Position numbers and translations under genes: made by a program
Part shown: positions 10,071 through 18,371 of the stretch, piece by piece
Layout: the number at the start of each line of letters is the position of its first letter
Position numbering within the stretch: the stretch's first letter is position 1
DNA from: an uncultured bacterium
Lineage (GTDB): Bacteria > Bacillota > Clostridia > UBA1381
Direction: 5' to 3'
Assembly: GCA_905215805.1 (NCBI GenBank)
Contig: CAJMRL010000002.1
Location: forward strand, 62,001 to 126,000
DNA length: 64,000 bases
The notes under the pieces: generated by a model
The model's database searches: none
The model's input: only the letters and a program-made list of their open reading frames with translations
Told to the model about the DNA's origin: nothing

Positions 10071-10099
10071 CCCTCTTACATAACAGTAAGGGGGTTTTT
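10071..10099 (+). promoter_or_regulatory. Terminator-like hairpin that includes the ribosome site of the EamA gene
   Basis: CCCTCTTAC / GTAAGGGGG stem (9 bp, one G-T pair), loop ATAACA, then TTTTT directly before ATG 10100. The 3' arm is also the Shine-Dalgarno of the next gene. Confidence 0.6.
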
Positions 10100-10957
10100 A
10101 TGTCTAAGGGAAAAATTTGTCTTATTTTGTCGGCTTTTGTATACGGCATACTGCCGGTCTTAGCAAAGCTGTCGTATAGTGGAGGAGCAAACAGTATAAC
10201 GCTGACTTTTTTGAGAGCGGCTATGACGCTCCCGGTATTGTTTTTTTTGTTAAAAGCGGAAAAAAAGAGTTTAAAATTGACAAAAAGGCAGCTGATTCAA
10301 GTGATTATACTTGGTGTTTTCGGCGGCGCCTTACCGATAATACTTCTGTATATATCTTATGATTTTATTCCGGCAGGACTTGCAACGACTCTGCATTTTA
10401 TATATCCGCTGGTTATCGTGTTTGCGGACGCGCTTTTGTACCATGAAAAGATGTCAAAGCTTAAGCTTTTGGCGGTAGTGCTTGTTACTATAGGAATTTT
10501 TATGTTTGCCGATATAAATATGGGCGGGGCGCATATAGGAATTGCAGCCGCTCTTCTATCGGGGATTTTCTATAGCTTTTTTGTTATATATATTGACCGT
10601 TCCGGTCTTGGGGATATGGATTATATCAAATTAACCTTTTATATGCTCCTTATTATGAGCGCAGCAACGCTTAGCTTTGGAGTTATAGTGCATGGGATAA
10701 ACTTTGATATGAGTGCACGTTCGTGGTGGATGGCGCTTATAATTTCCGCACTTTCAACCCTTATTGCACTTCCCTTGTTTCAGGCGGGAGTCAGATACGA
10801 GGGGGCATCAACCGCCGGAATTATGTCTGCATTTGAACCGGTTACAAGTATTGCTGCCGGAGCTTTATTCCTCGGCGAATATGTAGGATTGATGCAAATT
10901 TTCGGAGCGGCGATTATAATATTGGGAATAGGCTTAGTGGAATATGAAAGAGGGTAA
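10100..10957 (+). CDS. EamA/DMT-superfamily transporter
   Basis: 285 residues with about ten hydrophobic segments and two EamA repeats (N-terminal KGKICLILSAFVYGILPVLAK and a second beginning near GIAAALLSGIFYSFF). Likely an inner-membrane metabolite exporter; substrate not predictable. The ATG at 10100 is chosen because AAGGGGG lies 5 bases upstream and the protein then starts with a normal first helix; an upstream start at 10058 would add 14 non-hydrophobic residues. The ribosome site is buried in a terminator-like hairpin. A strong terminator follows. Confidence 0.88.
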   Translation: MSKGKICLILSAFVYGILPVLAKLSYSGGANSITLTFLRAAMTLPVLFFLLKAEKKSLKLTKRQLIQVIILGVFGGALPIILLYISYDFIPAGLATTLHFIYPLVIVFADALLYHEKMSKLKLLAVVLVTIGIFMFADINMGGAHIGIAAALLSGIFYSFFVIYIDRSGLGDMDYIKLTFYMLLIMSAATLSFGVIVHGINFDMSARSWWMALIISALSTLIALPLFQAGVRYEGASTAGIMSAFEPVTSIAAGALFLGEYVGLMQIFGAAIIILGIGLVEYERG

Positions 10958-10990
10958 AAAAGCGCTTATAAAATAAATAGGCGCTTTTTT
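10956..10990 (+). terminator. Intrinsic terminator after the EamA gene
   Basis: AAAAAAGCGCTTAT / ATAGGCGCTTTTTT inverted repeat (one G-T pair) overlapping the stop codon and ending in a T run; probably works in both directions. Confidence 0.85.
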
Positions 10991-11041
10991 GCATAAATAT
11001 TAATTATAAAATATATTTATATAAATTTTTTATCAAAAGAC

Positions 11042-11070
11042 TTGACATAATGTGAAAAATGTTATAAAAT
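11042..11070 (+). promoter_or_regulatory. Sigma-A promoter of rny
   Basis: TTGACA (11042-11047), 17-base spacer, TAAAAT (11065-11070). Predicted transcript start near 11077, leaving a leader of about 190 bases before rny. Confidence 0.8.
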
Positions 11071-11159
11071 ATATAATGCTTAATATTCTTTAAGAATTGA
11101 TTGTTTTCTGTAAACGGAATTATTTATACAATCCCGCTTAAAATTAGGAGCGTCTTATA

Positions 11160-11252
11160 ATGATTGCTCTTGGTATTGCGGAAATTTACCTGCATTTTCT
11201 GCATTTTACTTACGGAAAGCACCATTTTAGGACAGCCCCTTGCAGGGATTGA
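11160..11252 (+). CDS. Possible 30-residue leader ORF before rny
   Basis: ATG at 11160 with AGGAG nine bases upstream, 30 codons, TGA at 11250-11252. The product is rich in His and aromatic residues (YLHFLHFTYGKHHF). It ends 17 bases before the rny start. Its codons for T-A-P (11232-11240) can pair with the rny ribosome site and start, so translation of this ORF could open rny. No homology is claimed; it may be a chance ORF. Confidence 0.4.
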   Translation: MIALGIAEIYLHFLHFTYGKHHFRTAPCRD

Positions 11253-11273
11253 TTTTCAATTAACAGGGGGTGT
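11232..11273 (+). promoter_or_regulatory. Hairpin masking the rny ribosome site
   Basis: ACAGCCCCT (11232-11240) pairs with AGGGGGTGT (11265-11273) with one mismatch, covering the only SD-like run and the GTG/TTG start codons. A competing small hairpin CCCT-TGC-AGGG (11237-11247) would release it. Confidence 0.5.
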
Positions 11274-12835
11274 TGATAATATTACCTATTATCATTACAA
11301 TTGTCGCGGCGATCATTGTATGTGCTGCTTCTTCGATTATATCGTATAACAGAGGTATAGCATACAGAAAAAAATCCGCGGAGGCTGTTCTCGGCAGTGC
11401 TGAAGAACAGGCAAAGGCTATCATTGCAGAGGCTGAGAAGTCAGCTACAGCCAAAAAGCGTGAGCTCATGCTTGAGGCTAAGGAGGAAAATCAAAAGCTC
11501 AGAGCAGACTTTGACAAAGAAGTCAAGGAGCACAGAGCTGATATTAACCGACAGGAACGCAGACTTGATCAGAAAGAAAGCAACTTAGATAGAAAAACAG
11601 AAAATTTAGAGAAAAAAGAACAGGTGTTTAATCAGAAGATTAAAAATCTGGAGAGAAAAGAACAGGAAATCACAGAAATTAAGCAGCAGCAGGTAGCTGA
11701 ACTCGAAAGAATTTCAGGAATGACTCGAGATGAAGCAAAGGATATAATCCTTGAAGAAGTCAAGAATCAGACCAGACACGAGGCAGCTATCATGGTTAAA
11801 GAAATTGAGCAGGAGGCAAAAGACACTGCTGAGCGAAAGGCTAAAAATATAGTGGCTTTATCGATTCAGAAGGTTGCCGCCGATCATGTCGCCGAAACAA
11901 CTGTTTCGGTTGTTAATCTCCCCAGTGATGAGATGAAGGGACGTATTATCGGACGAGAAGGAAGAAATATACGTACTCTTGAAACTCTTACAGGTATTGA
12001 TCTGATTATAGACGATACTCCTGAGGCTGTAGTAGTATCAAGCTTTGACCCTATAAGAAGAGAGGTCGCAAAGCTTGCGCTTGAAAAGCTCATTTCGGAT
12101 GGACGTATACATCCTGCAAGAATTGAGGAAACAGTTGAAAAGGCACGTAAAGAGGTTGACGAGATTATAAAGCAGGAGGGTGAGAATGCCACGTTTGAGA
12201 CAGGCGTGCACGGACTTCATCCTGAGCTTATTAAACTGCTCGGTAAGCTCAAATTCAGAACAAGCTACGGACAGAATGTTTTGAAGCACAGTATTGAAGT
12301 TGCCCAGCTTGCGGGAGTTATGGCAGGAGAGCTTGGATGCGATATTGCTCTTGCAAAGCGCGCGGGATTGCTTCATGATATTGGAAAGGCTGTGGACCAT
12401 GAGGTTGAAGGTTCTCATGTTACTATAGGCGCTGATATTGCCAAGAAATACCGTGAAAATAAAGATGTTATTCATGCCATTATGGCGCATCATGGAGATG
12501 TTGAAGCGCAGACTATTGTTGCATCACTTGTACAGGCGGCGGATGCTGTTTCTGCAGCACGTCCCGGTGCCAGACGAGAAAATCTTGAAACCTACATAAA
12601 ACGTTTGCAGAAGCTTGAGGAAATTGCCAACAGCTTTGAGGGCGTTGAAAAGTCATATGCTATACAGGCGGGACGTGAGATCAGAATTATGATCAAGCCC
12701 GATGTTATAAATGATGACGGTATGGTTATGGTAGCGAAAGATATTGTTAAGCGTATAGAAAACGAGCTGGAATATCCGGGTCAGATAAAGGTTAGTCTTA
12801 TCAGGGAGACAAGAGCTGTGGATTACGCTAAATAA
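11270..12835 (+). CDS. rny: Ribonuclease Y
   Basis: Membrane-anchored endoribonuclease that starts mRNA decay in Firmicutes. 521 residues, typical length. N-terminal transmembrane helix (about residues 2-24), a long charged coiled coil (about 30-190), a KH RNA-binding domain ([15 protein letters not shown]), and an HD phosphohydrolase domain with the metal pair in [10 protein letters not shown]. The start is uncertain: GTG 11270 or TTG 11273, both overlapping the GGGGG run that would be the ribosome site, so initiation looks inefficient or coupled to the leader ORF. Own promoter at 11042. Confidence 0.95.
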   Translation: MLIILPIIITIVAAIIVCAASSIISYNRGIAYRKKSAEAVLGSAEEQAKAIIAEAEKSATAKKRELMLEAKEENQKLRADFDKEVKEHRADINRQERRLDQKESNLDRKTENLEKKEQVFNQKIKNLERKEQEITEIKQQQVAELERISGMTRDEAKDIILEEVKNQTRHEAAIMVKEIEQEAKDTAERKAKNIVALSIQKVAADHVAETTVSVVNLPSDEMKGRIIGREGRNIRTLETLTGIDLIIDDTPEAVVVSSFDPIRREVAKLALEKLISDGRIHPARIEETVEKARKEVDEIIKQEGENATFETGVHGLHPELIKLLGKLKFRTSYGQNVLKHSIEVAQLAGVMAGELGCDIALAKRAGLLHDIGKAVDHEVEGSHVTIGADIAKKYRENKDVIHAIMAHHGDVEAQTIVASLVQAADAVSAARPGARRENLETYIKRLQKLEEIANSFEGVEKSYAIQAGREIRIMIKPDVINDDGMVMVAKDIVKRIENELEYPGQIKVSLIRETRAVDYAK

Positions 12836-12851
12836 TAATTATTTTGAAAAT

Positions 12852-12961
12852 TGGGAGTTTACAGCGAACGTAAGCCTGAAGGTTCGGACGGCTGTACGAT
12901 AAAGGTACTGCCGCGTTCCTAAGGTTTAGCTTCTACCCGTTCGATGTGCACTCCTTTTTTT
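12852..12961 (+). ncRNA. Candidate structured RNA between rny and ymdB
   Basis: A ~105-base imperfect long hairpin with a T run: outer helix GGAGT / ACTCC, then CGAACG / CGTTCG, then AAGC(c)TGAA / TTTAGCTT, and an apical arm CGGC-t-GTAC / GTAC-t-GCCG with loop GATAAAG. The nested helices separated by internal loops are more elaborate than a plain terminator. It ends in TTTTTTT just before ymdB. Possibilities are an elaborate rny terminator, a processed small RNA, or a leader for ymdB. It is too short for a usual 6S RNA. No family is assigned. Confidence 0.5.
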
Positions 12962-13000
12962 ATACATTAAATTATACCATAAATTAGAAAGTGTAAAAAT

Positions 13001-13777
13001 ATGAAAATTTTGTGCATAGGAGACGTAGTAAGCCGGATAGGCAGAGATATGCTCTTTAAATATGTTGACGAGCTTAAGTATAAGAAGGAAATAGATATTG
13101 TAATAGCAAATGCTGAAAACTCTAATCATGGGCGCGGGATGACAAGGAACGTGTATGAAGAAATGATGAGGGCCGGAGTAGATGGATTTACTATGGGCAA
13201 TCATACTTGGGGCTCAAGAGAAATTATTCCAATACTTAAAAATGAACATAACGTAGTACGTCCTGCAAATTACAGCAGAGGCTGTCCGGGAAACGGTTCA
13301 ATGCTTTTGACAGCAAAAAACGGACAGCAGGTCGGAGTTGTCAATATTATAGGAAGAACATATATGGATCCTGCAGATTCACCGTTTTATGCTGCATTGC
13401 GTGAAATAGAAAATCTTAAGCAGAAAACAAATATAATAATCGTAGACTTTCATGCGGAGGCTACCAGTGAAAAGGAAGCAATGGGATACTTTCTTGATGG
13501 AAAAGCAAGCGCGGTGTTTGGTACGCATACACATGTCCAGACGGCTGACGAGCAGATCCTTCCGGAGGGAACCGGATATATAACAGATCTTGGAATGACG
13601 GGGGCTTCGGAGTCAATACTTGGTATGGAAAAAAGAGTTATAATAAAGAGATTCCTTAATTCTATGCCGTCTAAATTTGAGCTTGCAGCCGGAAGAGGAC
13701 AGCTGTGCGGATGTATTTTTGATATAAATGAAAACGGAAGGTGTCAAGGAGTAGAACGATTGTTTATACGTGAATGA
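13001..13777 (+). CDS. ymdB: YmdB-family metallophosphoesterase
   Basis: 258 residues, the usual length of the TIGR00282/YmdB family. Dinuclear-metal phosphoesterase motifs: GDVVSRIGRD (D8), NAENSNHGRG, GNHTWGSREI, DFHAEATSEK and GTHTHVQT. The Bacillus homologue hydrolyses 2',3'-cyclic nucleotides and affects biofilm and motility decisions; the gene commonly follows rny, as here. The ribosome site is weak (GAAAGTG). Confidence 0.93.
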   Translation: MKILCIGDVVSRIGRDMLFKYVDELKYKKEIDIVIANAENSNHGRGMTRNVYEEMMRAGVDGFTMGNHTWGSREIIPILKNEHNVVRPANYSRGCPGNGSMLLTAKNGQQVGVVNIIGRTYMDPADSPFYAALREIENLKQKTNIIIVDFHAEATSEKEAMGYFLDGKASAVFGTHTHVQTADEQILPEGTGYITDLGMTGASESILGMEKRVIIKRFLNSMPSKFELAAGRGQLCGCIFDINENGRCQGVERLFIRE

Positions 13778-13795
13778 TCTGAAAGGAGGCTGTAC

Positions 13796-14620
13796 ATGGG
13801 GAAATTTGACGGTATTCTTTTATGCACCGATTTAGATGATACCCTGCTCACGACTGATAAGAGGGTATCAGATGAGAACCGCAGGGCAATAGAATATTTT
13901 CAGTCGGAGGGTGGATTGTTTACCTTTGTTACGGGAAGAGTTCCTGCAGGAGCAAGGCTTATGCTGGAATATATACACCCCAATGCTCCGGTTGTATGTT
14001 TTAATGGCGCGGCAATATATGATTTTGAAAAAGAGAAGTTTTTATGGAAAAAGACTTTACCGCCCGAATCAATTGAGGTGCTTGAGTTTATAGATAAGAA
14101 TTATCCATTTTGTGGAATAGAGGTGTCGAGTGAGGATAGAATTTATTTTTCAAAATGGAACAGGATAGTTAAAGAACATAAACGCCTTGAAAAATTTCCG
14201 GATAATGATATGGATTATCATGATATAAAACAGGAATGGCTTAAGGTAATATTTATGGTGGAAGAGGATGAGGTCGATATAATAAGAAACGCAATCAAGA
14301 ACAGCCCTTGGGCGGATACTTATGATTATGTGCAGTCAAGTCCATGGTATTATGAGCTGCTGCCGAAGGGAGCGTCGAAGGGAGCGGGGATACAGGTACT
14401 TGCCGAGCTTTGCGGAATAAATCCTGAGATGACAGTTGGTATGGGCGATAACGATAATGATATGTCTGTCATGACAATGTGTGCAACGGGAATTGCAGTT
14501 GCGAATGCCATTCCGGCAATAAAGCGCGCTGCCGATTATATTACCGTTGACAATAATTCAAGCGCTGCCGCAGCTGTTATACATGCAATAGAAAACGGAC
14601 AGATAAAGCTTAAGCGGTAA
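13796..14620 (+). CDS. Cof-type HAD-IIB sugar-phosphate/flavin phosphatase
   Basis: 274 residues. HAD motif I is TDLDDTLL with nucleophile D12 and acid D14; motif II TGR; motif IV GMGDNDNDMSV; a type IIB cap lies between. Members dephosphorylate a range of small phosphorylated metabolites, so the substrate cannot be read from sequence. Strong GAAAGGAGG ribosome site. It lies 18 bases after ymdB, so probably the same transcript. Confidence 0.92.
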   Translation: MGKFDGILLCTDLDDTLLTTDKRVSDENRRAIEYFQSEGGLFTFVTGRVPAGARLMLEYIHPNAPVVCFNGAAIYDFEKEKFLWKKTLPPESIEVLEFIDKNYPFCGIEVSSEDRIYFSKWNRIVKEHKRLEKFPDNDMDYHDIKQEWLKVIFMVEEDEVDIIRNAIKNSPWADTYDYVQSSPWYYELLPKGASKGAGIQVLAELCGINPEMTVGMGDNDNDMSVMTMCATGIAVANAIPAIKRAADYITVDNNSSAAAAVIHAIENGQIKLKR

Positions 14621-14676
14621 ATTAGTTGAGGACTATGATTTGACATTGATTTTTTTGTGTTTTTTTGTATAAAATA

Positions 14677-14705
14677 TTGACATAAGGGTCTAATTGTGAT
14701 AATAT
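14677..14705 (+). promoter_or_regulatory. Sigma-A promoter of ilvE
   Basis: TTGACA (14677-14682), 17-base spacer, TAATAT (14700-14705); transcript start near 14712. Confidence 0.75.
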
Positions 14706-14732
14706 ATACAGTACAGGTAAATTAAAAAATTC

Positions 14733-14824
14733 CCTCGCTTAACAAGCGGAGAAATATATTTCACTATAGGAAAACCAGAAATATTCCTATTAAAAATCAA
14801 TATTCTGCACATAAGCAGAGATAA
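14733..14824 (+). promoter_or_regulatory. ilvE leader with three hairpins
   Basis: About 145 bases of untranslated leader with three consecutive hairpins: CGCTT-aac-AAGCG, ATAGGAA / TTCCTAT, and TCTGC-acataa-GCAGA. No T-box consensus and no terminator was found in it. Confidence 0.45.
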
Positions 14825-14855
14825 AAGCAAACAGATTGAAAGGAAGTTGTTTCTA

Positions 14856-15881
14856 ATGGAAAAGAAGAATATTGACTGGTCCAACATCGGCTTTGGATAC
14901 ATAAAAACCGATAAGAGATTTGTGTCAAATTATAAGGATGGAAAATGGGACGAGGGCGTGCTTACAGAGGATGATAAGGTTGTAATAAGCGAATGCGCCG
15001 GAGTTTTACAATATGCTCAAACTATTTTTGAGGGATTAAAGGCATATACAACGGAGGATGGAAGAGTGGTATGTTTCCGTCCGGATCTTAATGCAGAGCG
15101 TCTTGCAAATTCTGCTAAGCGTCTTGAAATGCCGGTATTTCCGGAAGACAGATTTGTTCAGGCTGTAGTGGATACAGTAAAGGCAAATATGGCATATGTT
15201 CCTCCGTACGGTTCAGGAGCGACTTTATATATACGTCCTTATATGTTTGGAACTAATCCGGTTATCGGAGTTAAGCCGGCAGAAGAATATCAGTTTAGAA
15301 TATTTACTACTCCTGTAGGTCCTTATTTTAAGGGAGGAGTTAAGCCTATTACAATAAGAGTATGTGACTTTGACAGAGCCGCACCTCATGGAACAGGTCA
15401 TGTAAAGGCCGGTCTTAACTATGCTATGAGCCTCCATGCTATTGTAACAGCTCATCAGGAGGGGTACGACGAGAATATGTATCTTGATCCGGCTACCCGT
15501 ACAAAGGTAGAGGAGACAGGCGGTGCTAACTTCTTGTTTGTAACAAAGGATAAAAAGATTGTTACACCTAAATCAAATTCAATACTTCCGTCTATAACAA
15601 GACGCTCGCTTATGTATGTAGCAAAAGAATATCTTGGACTTGAAACAGAAGAGAGAGAAGTTATGTTTGACGAGGTCAAGGACTTTGCGGAGTGCGGACT
15701 TTGCGGAACGGCTGCGGTTATCTCGCCGGTAGGCAAGATCGTTGATCACGGCAAAGAAATATGTTTCCCGAGCGGTATGGACGAGATGGGACCGGTAATA
15801 AAGGAGCTTCGCGAAACTCTTACCGGTATACAGCTTGGACAAATTAAAGCTCCGGAAGGCTGGATAAAAGAAATTAAATAA
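14856..15881 (+). CDS. ilvE: Branched-chain amino-acid aminotransferase
   Basis: PLP-dependent fold-type IV transaminase linking Leu, Ile and Val with their 2-oxo acids. 341 residues, the longer BCAT type. Visible: N-terminal FGYIKTDKRFV, YAQTIFEGLKAY, active-site Lys184 in GHVKAGLNYA, and the EETGGANFLFV segment. The ATG at 14856 follows AAAGGAAG; an in-frame TTG three codons upstream is less likely. Monocistronic, with its own promoter, structured leader and terminator. Confidence 0.95.
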   Translation: MEKKNIDWSNIGFGYIKTDKRFVSNYKDGKWDEGVLTEDDKVVISECAGVLQYAQTIFEGLKAYTTEDGRVVCFRPDLNAERLANSAKRLEMPVFPEDRFVQAVVDTVKANMAYVPPYGSGATLYIRPYMFGTNPVIGVKPAEEYQFRIFTTPVGPYFKGGVKPITIRVCDFDRAAPHGTGHVKAGLNYAMSLHAIVTAHQEGYDENMYLDPATRTKVEETGGANFLFVTKDKKIVTPKSNSILPSITRRSLMYVAKEYLGLETEEREVMFDEVKDFAECGLCGTAAVISPVGKIVDHGKEICFPSGMDEMGPVIKELRETLTGIQLGQIKAPEGWIKEIK

Positions 15882-15892
15882 GGAATAACTAA

Positions 15893-15942
15893 GAACCTCA
15901 GGTATGCGGGCGAACATAGTTGCCTGCATATATGAGGTTTTT
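15893..15942 (+). terminator. Intrinsic terminator after ilvE
   Basis: Long stem AACCTCA...TATGC(g)GGC / GCC(t)GCATA...TGAGGTT, ending in TTTTT. Confidence 0.85.
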
Positions 15943-15966
15943 GCAGTAATGGGTGGATTTTAAGAT

Positions 15967-16434
15967 ATGATAAATAAAATCAAAGGGCTTATTAGTGAAA
16001 AAGGCGGAATAGGAAAATTTATAAGATATGTTCTTGTAGGCGGAAGCGCGGTTATAGTTGATTTTGCTGTTTTTGAGATACTGCTGCTGCTTATAGGCGC
16101 TGATACAAAGATTGAAATATTTTCATATAACATTGAGCCTGAAAAAATAGCTAATACTGCAGCGGTTATAATTGGTTTTATATATAGTTTTGTTTTAAAC
16201 CGAACATGGGCATTTAAATCAAAAGGAAATCCGGTAAAGCAGATTGTATTCATGATTATTCTGTTGATTTTTAATACGTTTGTTTCCAATGAAGCCATAT
16301 CGTTTATGGGAAGAAATGTAGGGATTCCTTTTGCCGTAGCAAAGCCTGTAATGCAGGTGATGGTAGCGGTATGGAACTATTTTATATATGATAAAATAAT
16401 TTACAGGAGTAGTAAAAATGGTTATACTAAATAA
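15967..16434 (+). CDS. GtrA family membrane protein
   Basis: 155 residues with four transmembrane segments; the RYVLVGGSAVIVDFAVFEILL start and NRTWAFKSKG between helices 2 and 3 are GtrA signatures. GtrA proteins are thought to move or hold polyprenyl-phosphate-linked sugars for surface glycosylation. It overlaps the next gene, a polytopic glycosyltransferase, by 17 bases, which supports a joint role in cell-envelope glycosylation. Ribosome site weak. Confidence 0.88.
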   Translation: MINKIKGLISEKGGIGKFIRYVLVGGSAVIVDFAVFEILLLLIGADTKIEIFSYNIEPEKIANTAAVIIGFIYSFVLNRTWAFKSKGNPVKQIVFMIILLIFNTFVSNEAISFMGRNVGIPFAVAKPVMQVMVAVWNYFIYDKIIYRSSKNGYTK

Positions 16435-18076
16435 TATTTTTTTGTGGGCGGCAATTTTGCTGTGTTGCTATGCCGTTTATAAATATTATCTTATTTCATC
16501 AGGCAAGACCAAGTCAATTAAAGTTTCGGAAGCTTCGGATAAAGCTTATTTGATATTATTGGCTGCAGCGGCTTTTATTGCTGTTTTTATAAGAGTATAT
16601 AAATTTGGATCGGTCCCGGGAGGATTTAATCAGGACGGAGCGATGGCTGCTGTGGATGCAAAGGCTCTTGCGGATTATGGAACAGACCGCTATGGAATGA
16701 AATGGCCGGTACATCTTACGGCTTGGGGATATGGACAAATGAGCGCGCTGCTATCATATTTGATGGCTCCGTTTATAAAGTTTTTCGGACTTTCGGCAGT
16801 GACCGCCAGAATGCCTCAGCTTTTGGTAAGTATAGCGGGATTAGTATGTCTTTATTTATTTATCAAGGACGTTTTCGGAAAATTTCCGGCACTTATCGTA
16901 GCTTTTTTTGCGGCCATAAATCCATGGCATATATTGCAGAGCCGTTGGGCACTGGATTGTAATCTTTATCCGCATTTCTTTATAATGGGCGTTTATTTCT
17001 TAAATAAAGGAATAAAGAAAAGATTGTACTTAATTATATCCATGATAATGTTTGGACTGTGTATGTACTGCTATGGAATATCTATATATACAATGCCGGT
17101 TTTTCTGCTTGCTGCCTGCATATATTTGCTTGTAACGAAAAGAATAACTATAAAAAATGCGCTTATAGCTTTGGCGGTATATCTTCTTATTGCATGGCCG
17201 TTCATATTGACAATGGCAATAAATTATTTTAAGCTTGATACTATTGAAACGCCGTTTTTTACGATTCCGTATTTTCCGAATAGCGTGCGCTCGAATGATA
17301 TATTATTTTTCTCCGATAATATATGGGAGCAATTGAAGGCAAACTTCAAATCACTTATGAATGTAACGTTTTTACAGAAGAAGGATTTGCCGTGGAATGA
17401 CGTACAGAACTTTGGTACGATGTATTTATTTTCTATGCCTTTTGTGATTATTGGAATCGCAGCTGTTATAAAGGAGTACAGAAAAATTCCGGGTGCGGTG
17501 TTTGTTATTATATTCCTGCTTACGGGAATATGGACAGGACTTATGACGAACAGTGTAAATATAAACAGAATAAATATAATATATTATCCTATTATGATCA
17601 TGGCGGTAATAGGCATATATTACGTGATACGTTTGATACCTTATTCAAAATGGGGTATAGCCGCAGCATATGCCGCAGCGTTTATTTTGTTTGTTTCGAC
17701 ATATTTCACTTCGTACGCGGATATAACGGATGTAAATTTCTTTAAGGATTTTGGCGAGGCGGTTGCAAGCTTGAAGGATTCTGATTCTGACAGGCTTTAT
17801 ATTACAGCCGACAGTCAATATGAAGGCTCAAGCAATGTAAGCGAGATACTTACATTATTTTATCAGGATATTGATGCCCAATATTATCAAGGGAAAACAG
17901 ATGACGGAGAAATTCCGTTTAAACAAAAATATGTGTTTAAGAGTATAAAAAATATTAAAGTTAATCCTGATGAAAATGCGTCATATGTAATTACATCAAA
18001 GGATATGAAATATTTTGATAAATCCGAATTTACTTTTACGCAATTCGGAAACTATTATACAGTAGTCCCTAAATGA
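16418..18076 (+). CDS. Polytopic glycosyltransferase, family 39 / PMT-ArnT-like
   Basis: 552 residues with about 11-12 hydrophobic segments. After the first helices there is an exposed loop with FNQDGAMAA, in the place of the catalytic acidic residue in GT-C transferases (PMT/ArnT), followed by YLFIKDVFGK and a C-terminal soluble part. Expected to move a sugar from a lipid-phosphate carrier to an outside acceptor; acceptor unknown. Starts inside GtrA (17-base overlap, CAGGAG upstream), so translationally coupled. A terminator follows. Confidence 0.8.
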   Translation: MVILNNIFLWAAILLCCYAVYKYYLISSGKTKSIKVSEASDKAYLILLAAAAFIAVFIRVYKFGSVPGGFNQDGAMAAVDAKALADYGTDRYGMKWPVHLTAWGYGQMSALLSYLMAPFIKFFGLSAVTARMPQLLVSIAGLVCLYLFIKDVFGKFPALIVAFFAAINPWHILQSRWALDCNLYPHFFIMGVYFLNKGIKKRLYLIISMIMFGLCMYCYGISIYTMPVFLLAACIYLLVTKRITIKNALIALAVYLLIAWPFILTMAINYFKLDTIETPFFTIPYFPNSVRSNDILFFSDNIWEQLKANFKSLMNVTFLQKKDLPWNDVQNFGTMYLFSMPFVIIGIAAVIKEYRKIPGAVFVIIFLLTGIWTGLMTNSVNINRINIIYYPIMIMAVIGIYYVIRLIPYSKWGIAAAYAAAFILFVSTYFTSYADITDVNFFKDFGEAVASLKDSDSDRLYITADSQYEGSSNVSEILTLFYQDIDAQYYQGKTDDGEIPFKQKYVFKSIKNIKVNPDENASYVITSKDMKYFDKSEFTFTQFGNYYTVVPK

Positions 18077-18080
18077 GGTT

Positions 18081-18108
18081 ACCGGTGCATATTGCGCCGG
18101 TTTTTTTA
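18081..18108 (+). terminator. Intrinsic terminator after the glycosyltransferase
   Basis: ACCGGTGC / GCGCCGGT stem with loop ATATT and seven T. Confidence 0.88.
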
Positions 18109-18371
18109 TGTAAATTCTATTTCTAATAATGTTAAAAAATTGTCAAATAGTATTGAAAAAACTAAAAAAACATAGAATTTATAAGAATTATATAGTATTT
18201 TAAGCTAAATTGTCGGAATGCACAAAATAATTTATAAATTTTATTTATTATATATACTTTACTAACAAAGGATTTTGTGTTATAATATATAAAGAATTAA
18301 GATACATGGGTGTATTATGCTTTGTTATAAATTAACATAATGTATCAAATTTTAGAGAGGAGAAGGCAAGT
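18109..18371 (+). promoter_or_regulatory. Very AT-rich region with the glgB promoter
   Basis: TTTACT (18258-18263), 17-base spacer, TATAAT (18281-18286) with an extended TGT before it. The rest of the region is AT-rich with no ORF and no hairpin that stands out. GAGAGGAG precedes glgB. Confidence 0.75.

Noticed and set aside
11164..11349. 61-codon ORF overlapping the start of rny
   Set aside because: It overlaps the rny coding start in another frame, begins at a poor start and has no family pattern; the ORF at 11160 in a different frame has the better ribosome site.
12890..12915. T-box-like string GGTACTGCCGCG
   Set aside because: There is no specifier domain, no antiterminator/terminator pair and no aminoacyl-tRNA or amino-acid gene downstream; it is part of the local hairpin.
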